DNA from: Terrimicrobiaceae bacterium
GTDB lineage: Bacteria; Verrucomicrobiota; Verrucomicrobiia; Chthoniobacterales; JAATET01
Length of the DNA: 32,275 bases
Reading direction: 5' to 3'
NCBI GenBank assembly: GCA_028713285.1
Contig: JAQTOP010000035.1
Span: 1 to 32,275 of the forward strand
This document shows positions 16,185 through 25,158 of this stretch, piece by piece (position 1 is the stretch's first letter; every line of letters begins with the position of its first letter). A program made the position numbers and the translations under genes. The notes beneath the pieces are model-generated. The model had not been told where the DNA came from. It was given only the letters and a program-made list of their open reading frames with translations, and searched no databases.

Positions 16185-16236
16185 ACAGTTTATGAACAGT
16201 ATGTTAAAAATTTATCAGGAAAGAGTGAAATTTTCC

Positions 16237-16263
16237 TTGCGCCCCTCGCGCGCTTTGTTAAGT
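16237..16263 (+). promoter_or_regulatory. Possible promoter in the AT-rich spacer
   Basis: TTGCGC at 16237-16242 and TTAAGT at 16258-16263 are 15 bases apart, preceded by a markedly AT-rich stretch (16182-16236) in an otherwise GC-rich region. A TG lies just before the -10-like element. Transcription would begin near 16270 and run into the terminator at 16297-16340. Spacing is short, so this is tentative. Confidence 0.3.
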
Positions 16264-16269
16264 TCCGTC

Positions 16270-16340
16270 CATCGAAAGATTGTTCTGGGGGGAACAACAG
16301 CCCGTCGCACCATTCGGTTGCGGCGGGCTGTATTTTTTTT
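16270..16340 (+). ncRNA. Candidate short structured RNA or tamB leader
   Basis: Between the promoter-like site and the terminator lie about 70 bases with three possible hairpins. These are a tiny GAAA-capped stem (16271-16280, atcgaaagat), a 6-base perfect stem ttgttc/gaacaa (16280-16285 with 16292-16297) with a G-rich loop tggggg, and the terminator stem. The G-rich loop could pair with cccc near 16242-16246 or with other RNAs. It may be a small RNA, or an attenuator in front of tamB, whose GTG is 68 bases further on. I recognise no known riboswitch class. Confidence 0.3.
16297..16340 (+). terminator. Strong rho-independent terminator
   Basis: The stem acagcccgtcgcacc (16297-16311) pairs with ggttgcggcgggctgt (16316-16331) through one G-T pair and one bulge, with loop attc. 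Nine T residues lie within 16331-16340 (TATTTTTTTT). This is the clearest intrinsic terminator in the window. It ends either the doxX-nudix transcript or a short independent RNA. Confidence 0.8.
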
Positions 16341-16408
16341 GGCGATCCACGATTTCAGGAATTCTCCGGTTTTAAGGGATCTCGCCGGGTGTCCTCGTTG
16401 ATCCGGCC

Positions 16409-19400
16409 GTGGCTATTGACTCCACGGATTCGGCCTCCAGTCGTCCACGCGGACGCTCCCGCCGGTTTCGGCTCTGGCCGTGGCTGCTTCTCGCCGTTGC
16501 GATCGCATTCTGGTTTGGCCATGAGCCGGCGCTGATTTGGAGCGCACGGAAGGCGATCTCGACCTTCGGACCGCGGCTGGGCGTCCGTCTGGAAGTTGGC
16601 GCGATGCGGTTGCACCTGTTCCAGCCGATCGAGCTTCGCGAGATTCGTTTTCGCGTAACGAATCCTCCCGCTTCGAGCACGGATGTGACCGCCGGACGCA
16701 TCAGTCTCACCGCAAACTCGTTGTGGGAGATTCTATTTGGGGACGGGCGCGTGTTCAGCCAGCTCGATGTGGATGGGATCCGTGGCACATTTGACTTTCG
16801 CAAGCCTGCGCTCATCCCGCAGCCGATGCCGACGCTCACGCGCGAGAAGCAGGAACAGCTCGCGGCGCTCACGCTGCGCTTTCTGCCGAAGGCGCTCCGC
16901 CTGAGATCCAGCGGCGCGGTATTCCTGGCGGACGGCCAAGCCTACACGCTGCGCGGTGTGGACGGCGATTTCACCGAGGCGGCCAGCGGAGAACTCACGG
17001 TGAAAAGCGCCCTCATCCAGGCCGGCTCGATTCGTCAGGAGATCGTCAACGGACGGGCGGCGACGGCATGGAAGGACGGCGCGCTTTATCTTTCGGACCT
17101 CCGGTTGCGCGACGAGATCATCATCCGCGACTTCGTGGCGAATTTCGTGAACTTGGGCGGCGTTTCCCTCGATTGGGACGTCGGCGCATACGGCGGCACG
17201 GTGCGAGGCAACATCGTTTTCGGCTCGGAGGAGGACGAACTGCGGCTCGCCGCCTCGGTGGCCGTCGTCAACCTCCCGATCAAGCCCATTCCCGGCCTGA
17301 TCGCGCTCCCCGTGCGGGCGGACGGCATCGTTCGCGACGCACGGATCACGTTCCGCGGAAATCCCGACCACCCCCTGGACGACGAGATTTCGCTGCGGGT
17401 TTCGGCCGACAACTTCCGATGGAATGAGCGCGGCTGGCAGTCGCTCGTCGCAGGTGCGAATTACATCGGGCGCCGGCTTTACCTTTCGACCTTCGACCTC
17501 GCGCAGGCAGACAATCGCATCTCGGCCAACGGCGAGCTTGCGATCCCGGAGCAGTTGAAGGACGTCCGGAATGCCCACTATTTTGTGAATCTTGCGGCGG
17601 ATGTGCGCGACCTTGCCGCGCTTTCCGCGCTGGCCGGGCCGCCATTCGATCAGCTCGGCGGCCAGTTCTACCTTCACGGCACGATCCAGGGCGACAACGG
17701 CCGCCTCAGCGGCTACCTGAACGGCGAAGCCAGCGGCATTCGCTACCTTGCGCTTCCGCCCGCCTCCGCCCGCCTTTCCCTCGTCGCGCAAAACGACGAG
17801 CTTCAAATTCGCTACGCGAACCTTTGGGCTGGAAGCGACCGCATCGAGGCGAAGGGCGGCATCGGCATTCGTGAGCCGCATCGTTACACCGGAGAGTTGA
17901 CCGGACGCATCGAGGACCTCGGGATCTATGCGCCCTTTGCCGGCGCGGCGGTCGCGCAGAATGTGTTCACCGGCGCCGCCACCCTCGATTGGCAGGGCGA
18001 CGGGACCATGACCGCAAACTCGGGGTCGTTCCACGTGCGGCTCGACCACATGGTGACCAGCGCCACGCCGACCGGACTCACGGGCGAATTCGCCGCGACC
18101 TACTCGCCCGAGAATATTTACTTCAAGACTGTCCGGCTCACGCACGCGCAGTTGGAGCTGAATTCCCAGCTCACCATCTCCGCCAGCGGCGTCAACGTCA
18201 CCGGCCTCTCGCTGCGCCGCGGGAAGCTCAGCCTCCTCGCCGGCGAGGGTTTTGTGCCATTGAACGTCTTTGCCTTGAGCGCAGGAAAAACGCTTGCGCA
18301 GGCGCTCGCGACGGACAAGCCCGTGTATGCCGACTTCACTTCCGGCGATCTTCCCGTGGCGGAACTTATTCAAATGGCGGGCCAAAAGGCGAGCGTCCGC
18401 GGCCGCCTGCGCGGGAATCTCGGGGCCTCCGGCACGCTGCCGAGGCTTGAACTCGCCGGCCAGCTCATCGGTCGCGACCTGTCGGCCACCATTGAGGACT
18501 TTACGATCCCAGCGACCACCGCCGACATTGCGCTGGGCACCCGCGACGGACGCATCGATGTAAAAGGTTCAATCCAGACGCGCGGTTTCCAGCCGATGAC
18601 GCTCGATGCGCATATGCCCTTCGCCTACGAGGAGACAAGGGATGGACTCGTGCGCCTGTTCCACCACGACGCGCCAATTTCGGCGAAGCTGTCCTTCCCC
18701 GGCACGAGTCTGGAAATTTTCCGCCCATTCGTTCCCGCCGCCCGGAGGCTGCAGGGCGCGCTGGCGGGGAATGCGACGGTCGCCGGCACGTTGAATGCGC
18801 CGAAGATCGACGGCGAAGCCACCCTTTCCGGCGGCGATATCGAACTCTCGCCCGACCTCCCGCGAATCAACGCCCTTGGCGCCCGCGTGCTCATGAATAC
18901 GTCCCGCATCACCCTCGAGTCGTTGCGCGGCGAGGTGGGCGCCGGTCCGTTCGAGGCATCCGGTTGGGCCGATCTGACGAACCCCCAACAGCCGCGACTG
19001 CATCTCCAGTTCAAGGGCTCGAAGATCCTCCTTGCGCGCGATCCCGGGCTGCGCCTTCGCGCCGATCTCGACATTGCCGCCGACGGCCGCGGCACGGACG
19101 GGGCGATTACCGGCGAGGTCCGATTCGTCGAGGGTCGCATCTTCAAGAAGATTGAAGTCACGCCCTTTCTCGTGCCGAATCCCGTGAGCGGCCCCGCCTT
19201 CGCGATTCCCAATTTCGCCGGTCTCGTGCCCGAGCCCTGGGGCCGATGGAAGCTCGACGTATCGATCAAAAACGGCACGCCGTTCCTCCTCCTGGGCAAC
19301 CTCGCCACCGGCGAGATTGCTCCGGATCTCGCCGTGCGCGGAACGCTCGCCGCGCCCTATCTCGAAGGCACCATCTCCCTCAAAAATCTCCAGGCCTACC

Positions 19401-19897
19401 TGCCCGCCACCACGCTGCTCATTCCCGATGGCAAAATCTATTTCACGCCGCAGAATCCGTTCATGCCGATCATGGACGTTCGTGCCCGCGCCGACGTCTC
19501 CGGCTACAACGTCCAGATGTATGCCTACGGTCCGCTCAGCGAACAAAACCTCGCGTTGCGCTCCGATCCGCCGCTCTCGCAGGAGAATCTCATCTTCCTG
19601 CTCACGACGGGTCTTACCCCCGCGGGCATGAGCGGCGCGGGACTCGGCGAGGCCGCCGCGGGGCAGGGCGGCATCATCCTTTTGCGCAGCCTCGTTCGCC
19701 AGCTCGAGCCATTCGGCATCGACCTCAATGACTTCGTGAATCGCCTCAGCGTCCGCGTCGTCCCGCCGAAGGATTCCTCGCAGGCCTCTTCGCTCATGAG
19801 CGAACTGCGCCTCACCGACCGCTTTTCGCTCACCACGGGCCGCGACGGCTACGGCTTCTACAACGCCGGCGTGCAATACACCATCCGCTTTCGGTAG
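16409..19897 (+). CDS. tamB: Translocation and assembly module protein TamB-like (DUF490)
   Basis: A 1162-residue AsmA/TamB-family protein. One N-terminal membrane helix (about 22-39, LWPWLLLAVAIAFWFG) anchors a long periplasmic beta-groove made of repetitive strands. The C-terminal DUF490 domain is recognisable from about 880 on: GRWKLDVSIKNGTPFLLLG, VRGTLAAPYLEGTISLKN, YFTPQNPFMPIMDVRA, and LRSDPPLSQENLIFLLTTG. It ends in a beta-signal-like YNAGVQYTIRFR. TamB-like proteins span the periplasm and are linked to outer-membrane protein assembly and phospholipid transfer. The GTG start at 16409 has no clear Shine-Dalgarno site. The Omp85 gene starts 2 bases after its stop, as in tamA-tamB pairs, though here tamB comes first. 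Confidence 0.9.
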   Translation: MAIDSTDSASSRPRGRSRRFRLWPWLLLAVAIAFWFGHEPALIWSARKAISTFGPRLGVRLEVGAMRLHLFQPIELREIRFRVTNPPASSTDVTAGRISLTANSLWEILFGDGRVFSQLDVDGIRGTFDFRKPALIPQPMPTLTREKQEQLAALTLRFLPKALRLRSSGAVFLADGQAYTLRGVDGDFTEAASGELTVKSALIQAGSIRQEIVNGRAATAWKDGALYLSDLRLRDEIIIRDFVANFVNLGGVSLDWDVGAYGGTVRGNIVFGSEEDELRLAASVAVVNLPIKPIPGLIALPVRADGIVRDARITFRGNPDHPLDDEISLRVSADNFRWNERGWQSLVAGANYIGRRLYLSTFDLAQADNRISANGELAIPEQLKDVRNAHYFVNLAADVRDLAALSALAGPPFDQLGGQFYLHGTIQGDNGRLSGYLNGEASGIRYLALPPASARLSLVAQNDELQIRYANLWAGSDRIEAKGGIGIREPHRYTGELTGRIEDLGIYAPFAGAAVAQNVFTGAATLDWQGDGTMTANSGSFHVRLDHMVTSATPTGLTGEFAATYSPENIYFKTVRLTHAQLELNSQLTISASGVNVTGLSLRRGKLSLLAGEGFVPLNVFALSAGKTLAQALATDKPVYADFTSGDLPVAELIQMAGQKASVRGRLRGNLGASGTLPRLELAGQLIGRDLSATIEDFTIPATTADIALGTRDGRIDVKGSIQTRGFQPMTLDAHMPFAYEETRDGLVRLFHHDAPISAKLSFPGTSLEIFRPFVPAARRLQGALAGNATVAGTLNAPKIDGEATLSGGDIELSPDLPRINALGARVLMNTSRITLESLRGEVGAGPFEASGWADLTNPQQPRLHLQFKGSKILLARDPGLRLRADLDIAADGRGTDGAITGEVRFVEGRIFKKIEVTPFLVPNPVSGPAFAIPNFAGLVPEPWGRWKLDVSIKNGTPFLLLGNLATGEIAPDLAVRGTLAAPYLEGTISLKNLQAYLPATTLLIPDGKIYFTPQNPFMPIMDVRARADVSGYNVQMYAYGPLSEQNLALRSDPPLSQENLIFLLTTGLTPAGMSGAGLGEAAAGQGGIILLRSLVRQLEPFGIDLNDFVNRLSVRVVPPKDSSQASSLMSELRLTDRFSLTTGRDGYGFYNAGVQYTIRFR

Positions 19898-19899
19898 CC

Positions 19900-21933
19900 A
19901 TGCGGGGAGTCCTCCTCGCCATCGCCGCGTGGTTTGGGCTCTGGGCGCCCGCGCGCCCGCCCGCCGGCGACATCCACTTCCAGGGGAACGAATCCTTCGG
20001 CTCCGCGCAGCTTCTCGCCATCCTTCGGAACCGCTACGACATCCCGCTGCATGGCGATTTCGGGGTCACCGACGCCGACGACGCCGCGTTTTTCCTGCGC
20101 ACCTTCTATTTCTCGCGCGGCTATCGGGCCGCAAGCGTTGCCTACACCTTCCGGCCCGCGCATCCGCCGTCCGTGCTTTTTGCCATCGATGAAGGCGGAC
20201 GGAACTCCATCGGGGGCGTCTCATTTGACGGCGCATCCGATCTGCCGCCCGACCGCTTGCGTGAGATTTTCGATGCCGCCGTCCGCCAGGCCACGCTCCG
20301 TCCCTTCGGTCGCATGCGCTACGTCGAGAGCGCGGTCGAAGCGGGCCGTGTCGCCATTGTCAATGCGCTCGCCCAGCGCGGTTTCCTCGTCGCCGCCGCC
20401 ACGGTCTCGGACTCGCCCGCCTCCCTGCCCGGGCTCGTGGACCTGCGCATTCGCATCGACCAGGGCGTGTGCTATTTTGTGCGCGGCGTCTCCTTTGCCG
20501 GCGCGCCGGTCGATGATGCCATGCTGCGCGGCGTGCTCCGCGAATACCTCGACCAGCCCTACCAGCGCAATCAGGAGGCGCTCATGCGCACCCGGGTGCA
20601 GGACTGGCTGCGCAATCGCGGCTACCTGCAGGCCGAAGTCGCGACGACCGCCACGCTCGATCCCGTTTCCGGAAAAGTCACCGTCGTCTTCGACATCGCG
20701 GCCGGGCGGACCTACAAGATCGGCCACATTCGCGTCGAGGGAGTCCGCGACACGAGGGTATCCGCCATCCTTTCCCGATTCGCAGTCCATCCGGGCACGC
20801 CCTACGATGCGTCGAAAGTCGATGCCGCCGCCCGCCGCCTGTGGTTTAGCGGAGCGTTCGCGGAGGCCGATGTCCAGCGCGTGCCGAACGCCGACGGCAC
20901 GGTCGATCTCCTGCTCAAGATCGAGGAGGCTCCCGCGAAGCGCATCCAGTTCGGCCTCGGCTACAGCCAATGGGATCGCGGTTACGGCCAGATTCATTAC
21001 ATCGACCGAAATTTCCTCGGCACGCTGAACCGCTTCTCGATCGACGGCGAGCTTTCCCAGCGCAGCTACGGCATCTCGACCGCGCTCACCGATCCCTGGC
21101 TCTTCGGCACGGACTTCGAGGGCTCCATCGGCGGCGCCTACGCCCGCCGCGAGCTGCCCGCCTATCGCTCGACCGAGGCAAGCGGCACCCTCACGCTCGC
21201 CCGCAGTTACAGCTCTGCGAACCTCACCGGCTACCGCTTCCAATACGGCTACAAGCGCGTGAGCGATGCCGAGGTCTTCGGCGAAGCCCCCGGCGGTCCG
21301 GTCTCCGATTACACCCTCGGCAGCCTCACCTTCAGCCAGACCTACGACACGAGAAACAACATCCTCAGCCCGATGAAGGGGCTCTTTCTCAACCATGAAA
21401 TCGAGGTCGCCAGCCCCGTCCTCCTTGGCGACATCTCGTTCCTGCGCCTGTCCGCCCAGGTCACCTACTACCTGCCGCTTCGCGAGATCACCACCGAGCA
21501 CCCGTTCATCCCGTTCGTCATTTTCAACCATCGCATCGGCGCGTTGCTTCCCTTTGGTGACACGAACAGCGTGCCCGTCCAGGAGCGCTTCTTCCTCGGC
21601 GGGCCGAATACCGTCCGCAGCTTCCAGCTCGACGGCCTTGGCCCGAGGGATCGGGGCGGCAACCCGATCGGCGGCCTCGCCATGCTCCTTTTCAACGCCG
21701 AAATCCAGTGGCCTGTTTTCAATAACATTTACCTCGCCGCCTTCACGGACGCGGGAAACCTCTGGTCCGACGTCCGCGACATCCAGCCCACGGACCTCCA
21801 GGTCGCCGTCGGTCCCGGCATGCGCATTTACACGCCGCTCGGGGCCATCCGCATCGACTACGGCTACAACGTCAACCGCCAGCCCGGCGACCCCATCGGC
21901 AACTGGCAGGTCGGCTTTGGGTTTACGTTTTGA
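19900..21933 (+). CDS. tamA: Omp85-family outer-membrane protein, TamA/BamA-like
   Basis: A 677-residue outer-membrane barrel protein with a signal peptide (about 1-19), a periplasmic region of POTRA domains (about 20-345) and a 16-strand-type barrel. POTRA features include YKIGHIRVEGVRDTRVSAIL at 277-296 and RLWFSGAFAEADVQ. Barrel features are IDRNFLGTLNRFSIDGELSQ, the lid-loop block ERFFLGGPNTVRSFQLDG (VRSF corresponds to the VRGF/Y motif) and the final YGYNVNRQPGDP to terminal Phe. It is probably the TamA partner of the TamB-like protein just upstream (2-base gap). A BamA-type role cannot be excluded, but the pairing and its length (E. coli TamA about 577, BamA about 810) leave TamA-like as the better name. 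Confidence 0.88.
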   Translation: MRGVLLAIAAWFGLWAPARPPAGDIHFQGNESFGSAQLLAILRNRYDIPLHGDFGVTDADDAAFFLRTFYFSRGYRAASVAYTFRPAHPPSVLFAIDEGGRNSIGGVSFDGASDLPPDRLREIFDAAVRQATLRPFGRMRYVESAVEAGRVAIVNALAQRGFLVAAATVSDSPASLPGLVDLRIRIDQGVCYFVRGVSFAGAPVDDAMLRGVLREYLDQPYQRNQEALMRTRVQDWLRNRGYLQAEVATTATLDPVSGKVTVVFDIAAGRTYKIGHIRVEGVRDTRVSAILSRFAVHPGTPYDASKVDAAARRLWFSGAFAEADVQRVPNADGTVDLLLKIEEAPAKRIQFGLGYSQWDRGYGQIHYIDRNFLGTLNRFSIDGELSQRSYGISTALTDPWLFGTDFEGSIGGAYARRELPAYRSTEASGTLTLARSYSSANLTGYRFQYGYKRVSDAEVFGEAPGGPVSDYTLGSLTFSQTYDTRNNILSPMKGLFLNHEIEVASPVLLGDISFLRLSAQVTYYLPLREITTEHPFIPFVIFNHRIGALLPFGDTNSVPVQERFFLGGPNTVRSFQLDGLGPRDRGGNPIGGLAMLLFNAEIQWPVFNNIYLAAFTDAGNLWSDVRDIQPTDLQVAVGPGMRIYTPLGAIRIDYGYNVNRQPGDPIGNWQVGFGFTF

Positions 21934-21954
21934 CGCGCGAGCGCCACCCCGGCG

Positions 21955-22944
21955 TCAATTCTGGTCCAGCTCGAAGGCGATGTTGATCGTGTAGGCTTCG
22001 CCCTTCGTGATGCCTTCCGGGAGCGGTGCGATCTTTTTGGTGCGCTTCGCGGCGGCGAGAACCGATTCGTCCATCACGGGATTTCCACTCGATGTCTTGA
22101 TGCTGGCGTCGGAAATCGTGCCGTCCTTCTCGATCTGGATTTGCAGCACGCACGCGAATTTATGGCCTTCGCCGAACAGCGACGTCGGTTGATCCCACTG
22201 GCTGTAGAGCGAGTCGTGGATCATGTCGTGATACCAGCCGAAGTCGCTGTCGCCCCCGCCGCCGCTCTTCGCCGCAGTGCCCGCGCCGGATTTCGCCGCG
22301 CCCTCCCGTGTCTGCGCGCTCTTTTCCTTGCTCGTATTTTTCGGCTGCGCGTCCTTCGCGGACTCCTCGTCGCCGCCGTCTTCCTTCGGCGTGGCTTTGG
22401 GTGTCGCTTTGGGTTTGACCTTCGGGGTGGCGGACGCCTTCGGCGTAGCCGACGCCTTTGGCTTGGGCTTCGATTTTGGAGTGGCGGAAGGTTTGGGCTG
22501 GGGCTTTGGCGTGGCCTTGGGAGTCGGCTTGAGTTTGGGCTTCGGCGTGGGTTTTGGGGTCGGCTTCGGAGTCGGCGTGGCCTCGGGGACGGCTTCGCTC
22601 GGTTCTGAGGGCGTGGGCTCGGGCGTGGGCGGAGGCGTGGGCTCCGGTGTCGGTGGCGGAGTGGGCTCGGGCGGGGGAGTCGGCTCCCGAGTCGGCGGCG
22701 GGGTCGGCTCCGGCGTCGAGGTCTCGACAGCAGGCTCGGGAGCGGCGGCGAGCGCGGTGGAGAATGCGCCTGCATCGAGCCACACCACGTCTCCGGCCGG
22801 CTTTTTTACCTCCGCCCTGCCGGCGAAAAAAATGAGCGCGCCGACGAGCGCGAGATGAATCGCCGCAACGAGCGCAAGGGTCACGTGGAATCCCCGCCGA
22901 GCCCGCCGCCCGGGATCGCGCACTGCGTGCCGAATCGACGACAT
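21955..22944 (-). CDS. tonB: TonB-family energy transducer
   Basis: A 329-residue inner-membrane protein that carries energy from ExbB-ExbD to outer-membrane receptors. It has one N-terminal membrane helix (about 19-42, [21 protein letters not shown]). A long Pro-rich periplasmic linker follows, and a C-terminal domain at about 245-329 ([50 protein letters not shown]). The linker is charge-sorted: Glu-Pro-Thr repeats at 78-122, then Lys-Pro-Thr repeats at 125-187, like the EP and KP segments of E. coli TonB. The C-terminal domain is of the TonB/TolA type, so a TolA-like role is the alternative. The ATG overlaps the exbD stop by one base (TAATG). Confidence 0.88.
   Translation of the reverse strand: MSSIRHAVRDPGRRARRGFHVTLALVAAIHLALVGALIFFAGRAEVKKPAGDVVWLDAGAFSTALAAAPEPAVETSTPEPTPPPTREPTPPPEPTPPPTPEPTPPPTPEPTPSEPSEAVPEATPTPKPTPKPTPKPKLKPTPKATPKPQPKPSATPKSKPKPKASATPKASATPKVKPKATPKATPKEDGGDEESAKDAQPKNTSKEKSAQTREGAAKSGAGTAAKSGGGGDSDFGWYHDMIHDSLYSQWDQPTSLFGEGHKFACVLQIQIEKDGTISDASIKTSSGNPVMDESVLAAAKRTKKIAPLPEGITKGEAYTINIAFELDQN
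22384..22713 (-). repeat. Low-complexity Pro-rich coding repeats in tonB
   Basis: Minus-strand codons 78-187 of tonB consist of short degenerate units, EPTPPPT-like first and then KPTPKPT and ATPK-like. At DNA level this gives a strongly strand-biased run (ggcgtgggctc and similar on the plus strand) that may slip or misassemble. Long plus-strand frames here are only complements of the repeat. Confidence 0.7.
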
Positions 22945-23396
22945 TACGATCCGCTCTTCGGCCCGGCGGATTTCGCCGTCTGCGCGTCGGGCGGCCGCGT
23001 CATGATGCCGAGCTTCGCGACGCCAACGCGCCGGAGGATGTCCATCACGGCGATGAATTTCTGCACGGGCAGCTCGTTGTGCGGGCGCACGGCGACGGCG
23101 AGGTCGGGTTTCTCGCGCTTGAGATCGGCGAGCCGCTGTTCGAGCGCCTCCGCGGTGATCTCGACTTCGTTGAGCTTGAGCGTGCCATTGCGGTCGATCG
23201 AGACGATCTGCACCTCCCCGGGTTTCACCTCGCTCTTCGCGGTCGAGCTGGTGGGCACGACGAGGTCCATGCTGTTCTCGATCAGCGGCGTGGTGATCAT
23301 GAAAATGATCAGCAGCACGAAGGCGAGATCGAGCAGCGGAGTGACGTTCAGCTCGGCGAGCGCGGTGAGATTGCTGCGGTCGGAATAGCGGCGCAT
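22944..23396 (-). CDS. exbD: Biopolymer transport protein ExbD/TolR
   Basis: A 150-residue inner-membrane protein, normal for ExbD/TolR. The single membrane helix is preceded by [20 protein letters not shown], in which D23 is the conserved proton-path aspartate (D25 in E. coli ExbD). The periplasmic domain follows with [20 protein letters not shown] and [15 protein letters not shown]. It forms the proton channel with ExbB and drives TonB. It starts 6 bases after the exbB stop, and its stop overlaps the tonB start. Confidence 0.93.
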   Translation of the reverse strand: MRRYSDRSNLTALAELNVTPLLDLAFVLLIIFMITTPLIENSMDLVVPTSSTAKSEVKPGEVQIVSIDRNGTLKLNEVEITAEALEQRLADLKREKPDLAVAVRPHNELPVQKFIAVMDILRRVGVAKLGIMTRPPDAQTAKSAGPKSGS

Positions 23397-23402
23397 GGCG
23401 TG

Positions 23403-24170
23403 TCAGGTTCCGCGCCGCCCGCCTCCGGGCGCGTGATGTTCGACGTAGCGGTGCTCGATCTCGCTGGCGAGTTCCGCGGCGAAGTTGTCGCACTCGACGA
23501 CCACCGTCCGGATGCTGGTGACGAGAAAGTTGTAGCCGAACATCGCCGGGATCGCCACGAGCAGGCCGGTGACGGTCGTGATGAGCGCGCCGGAAACGCC
23601 GGGCGCCATGGCGGCCAGATTCGCATTGCCGGCGGCCGCGATCCCTCCGAACGCGTCCATCACTCCCCAGACCGTGCCGAGCAGACCGAGGAATGGCGCG
23701 CCGCTCACGGCCATCGTGAGGACGTTCATCTGGCCCTCGAGCGCGAGCGCGCTTTCGCCGACCGCCCGTTCCATCGCGGCCGTGACGGAGCGCATTTGCG
23801 CGGGCGTGATTTTCGGGGAGGCGTCCAGCCGCGCGCGGAAGGTTTCATCGACCTCGGTCGAACCGATCATCTGGAAGCACAGCTCCGATGTGCCCGCGTC
23901 ATAGATGGAGAAGAGCGGCGAGCCGTCGAAGCGCGCGCCGGTTTCGAAGAGCCGGAGCGGCTTGCGGTCGCGGTGGAAAATCGCGGAGAATCGCGCGGAC
24001 TGCCGCTTCGCGAAGCGGAGCATTCGAAACTTCGTGATCATCACCGACCAACTGAAAATGGACGCGAAAAACAGCGCGAGCAGCACCGCCTTGCCCTCGC
24101 CCGTGGAATTCACGAATGCGTAGTAAAGCCCGGTTCCCTGCTGGGCGATGAGCAACGGCCACGGCGACAT
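23403..24170 (-). CDS. exbB: ExbB/TolQ-family proton channel protein
   Basis: An inner-membrane protein of 255 residues with three hydrophobic helices: one near the N-terminus ([20 protein letters not shown]) and two in the conserved C-terminal block. The block contains the family signature [20 protein letters not shown] and [25 protein letters not shown]. It is the stator of the ExbBD motor. The frame is open back to 24269; the ATG at 24170 ([12 protein letters not shown]) gives the usual short N-terminus before helix one. First gene of exbB-exbD-tonB and divergent from the exported-protein gene at 24270, with 99 bases between. Confidence 0.92.
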   Translation of the reverse strand: MSPWPLLIAQQGTGLYYAFVNSTGEGKAVLLALFFASIFSWSVMITKFRMLRFAKRQSARFSAIFHRDRKPLRLFETGARFDGSPLFSIYDAGTSELCFQMIGSTEVDETFRARLDASPKITPAQMRSVTAAMERAVGESALALEGQMNVLTMAVSGAPFLGLLGTVWGVMDAFGGIAAAGNANLAAMAPGVSGALITTVTGLLVAIPAMFGYNFLVTSIRTVVVECDNFAAELASEIEHRYVEHHAPGGGRRGT

Positions 24171-24211
24171 GCTCGAATCGAATAGGCATTCGCCCGGCGC
24201 GCGCAACCGAA

Positions 24212-24226
24212 AACGCCCGCGGCGTT
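24212..24226. promoter_or_regulatory. Perfect palindrome in a divergent promoter region
   Basis: aacgcc-cgc-ggcgtt is a perfect 6-base inverted repeat with a 3-base centre, in the 99 bases between the divergent starts at 24170 and 24270. It sits just upstream of the promoter-like site at 24232-24260, where an operator for both genes would be expected. No regulator family is recognised. Confidence 0.28.
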
Positions 24227-24231
24227 GGATT

Positions 24232-24260
24232 TTGCAATACTCCGCCGCCCGGCGTATGCC
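24232..24260 (+). promoter_or_regulatory. Sigma-70-like promoter with a very short leader
   Basis: TTGCAA (24232-24237) and TATGCC (24255-24260) are separated by exactly 17 bases. The ATG at 24270 is only 9 bases after the -10 element, so the mRNA would be nearly leaderless, which agrees with the lack of a Shine-Dalgarno site there. Confidence 0.35.
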
Positions 24261-24269
24261 TTGAGCCAC

Positions 24270-25109
24270 ATGACACGCGCCATTTCCGCCCTCGTTCTAT
24301 TCGCCACTGCCGGTCTTGCCCCCGCACAACAGCCGGCATCCGCGCAGGAGGCGCCATCCGAGAATCGCTACGACATCGTGGGCAAGGTCTTTGCCCCGAT
24401 CTGCAGCGTATTGCTGATGGGCGGGCAGTCCGAGAACCATGCCCTTTCCTTCCACATGGTCATCAAGGAGGTCACGGGCCGGCTGCCGAAGGAGTTCAAC
24501 GGCGCGACGCTCGACGCCGCGGTGCAGTTCCCGAACAAGGTGAAGCTTTCGGCGCCTGTGCTGGGCGAGCAGGTGACGGTCTGCCGCAAGGGCGACGACG
24601 TCTGGGCCGTGCCCGGTGAGAAGATGGAGTATTTGTTGAAGCAGTTCAAAGGGCGCCTGCCGAAGCCGACCATGAAGGCGAACACGCCGATCTTCATTCC
24701 GATCACCGCGCAGCAGGCGATCTTCCTGCCGGCGGTTTTCACCCTCGACGAGGGCAAGCAGTTCGAGGAGATCAACGGCGAGCCGACCCGCGTGATCTCG
24801 GGCGGCCTCATGCCCGAGCTGGCCCAGTCCACGAAGAGCGAGGATTTTCACGCCGCCATGTGGGTCGCCGCCGGCTATGTGCCGAGGCAGGTGAAGATCA
24901 CGCGCCGCGATTTCACCGCGACCGTGAGCATCGAGGATTTGAAATTCGTCCCGAAGCTGCCGGGATCCACGTGGGAGCCGCCTCCGGGCGCGACCGACAT
25001 CTATCGCACCACGCCCGACGTGTTGCAGCAGCTTCTCTTCGTCGTGATGAATTCCGTGAACGCAAAGGCCAAGGCCGCTCCGGAAAGCTCGCCGGCTCCG
25101 ACGCCATAG
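24270..25109 (+). CDS. Exported protein of unknown function
   Basis: A 279-residue protein with a signal peptide (MTRAISALVLFATAGLAPAQQ, cleavage near residue 20). The mature part contains EAPSENRYDIVGKVFAPICSVLL, SFHMVIKEVTGRLPKEFNG, PNKVKLSAPVLGEQVTVCRK and FIPITAQQAIFLPAVFTLDE. This looks like alternating strands of a periplasmic lipid- or ligand-binding beta fold, loosely LolA-like, but I do not recognise the family. The two cysteines are far apart and the C-terminus is Pro/Ala-rich. The ATG at 24270 is chosen over an in-frame ATG at 24225 because it starts the signal peptide. Divergent from exbB-exbD-tonB; 49 bases separate it from the next gene. Confidence 0.75.
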   Translation: MTRAISALVLFATAGLAPAQQPASAQEAPSENRYDIVGKVFAPICSVLLMGGQSENHALSFHMVIKEVTGRLPKEFNGATLDAAVQFPNKVKLSAPVLGEQVTVCRKGDDVWAVPGEKMEYLLKQFKGRLPKPTMKANTPIFIPITAQQAIFLPAVFTLDEGKQFEEINGEPTRVISGGLMPELAQSTKSEDFHAAMWVAAGYVPRQVKITRRDFTATVSIEDLKFVPKLPGSTWEPPPGATDIYRTTPDVLQQLLFVVMNSVNAKAKAAPESSPAPTP

Positions 25110-25158
25110 CGGACGGCGTTCCTTGCAAATTCCCGGGATCGGGCGTATCGAGCAATCC

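Noticed and set aside
16192-16401. A 69-codon plus-strand frame after the Nudix gene
   Set aside because: It runs straight through the strong terminator stem and T-tract, has no recognisable domain, and its composition follows the AT-rich spacer and not a coding region.
22384-22713. The repetitive GC-rich run as a CRISPR or tandem-repeat array
   Set aside because: Units are short, degenerate and keep the reading frame of tonB; there are no unique spacers.
22277-22858. A 193-codon plus-strand Gly/Val-rich frame opposite tonB
   Set aside because: Its Gly-Val-Gly repeats are the exact complement of the Pro-Thr-rich linker codons of tonB.
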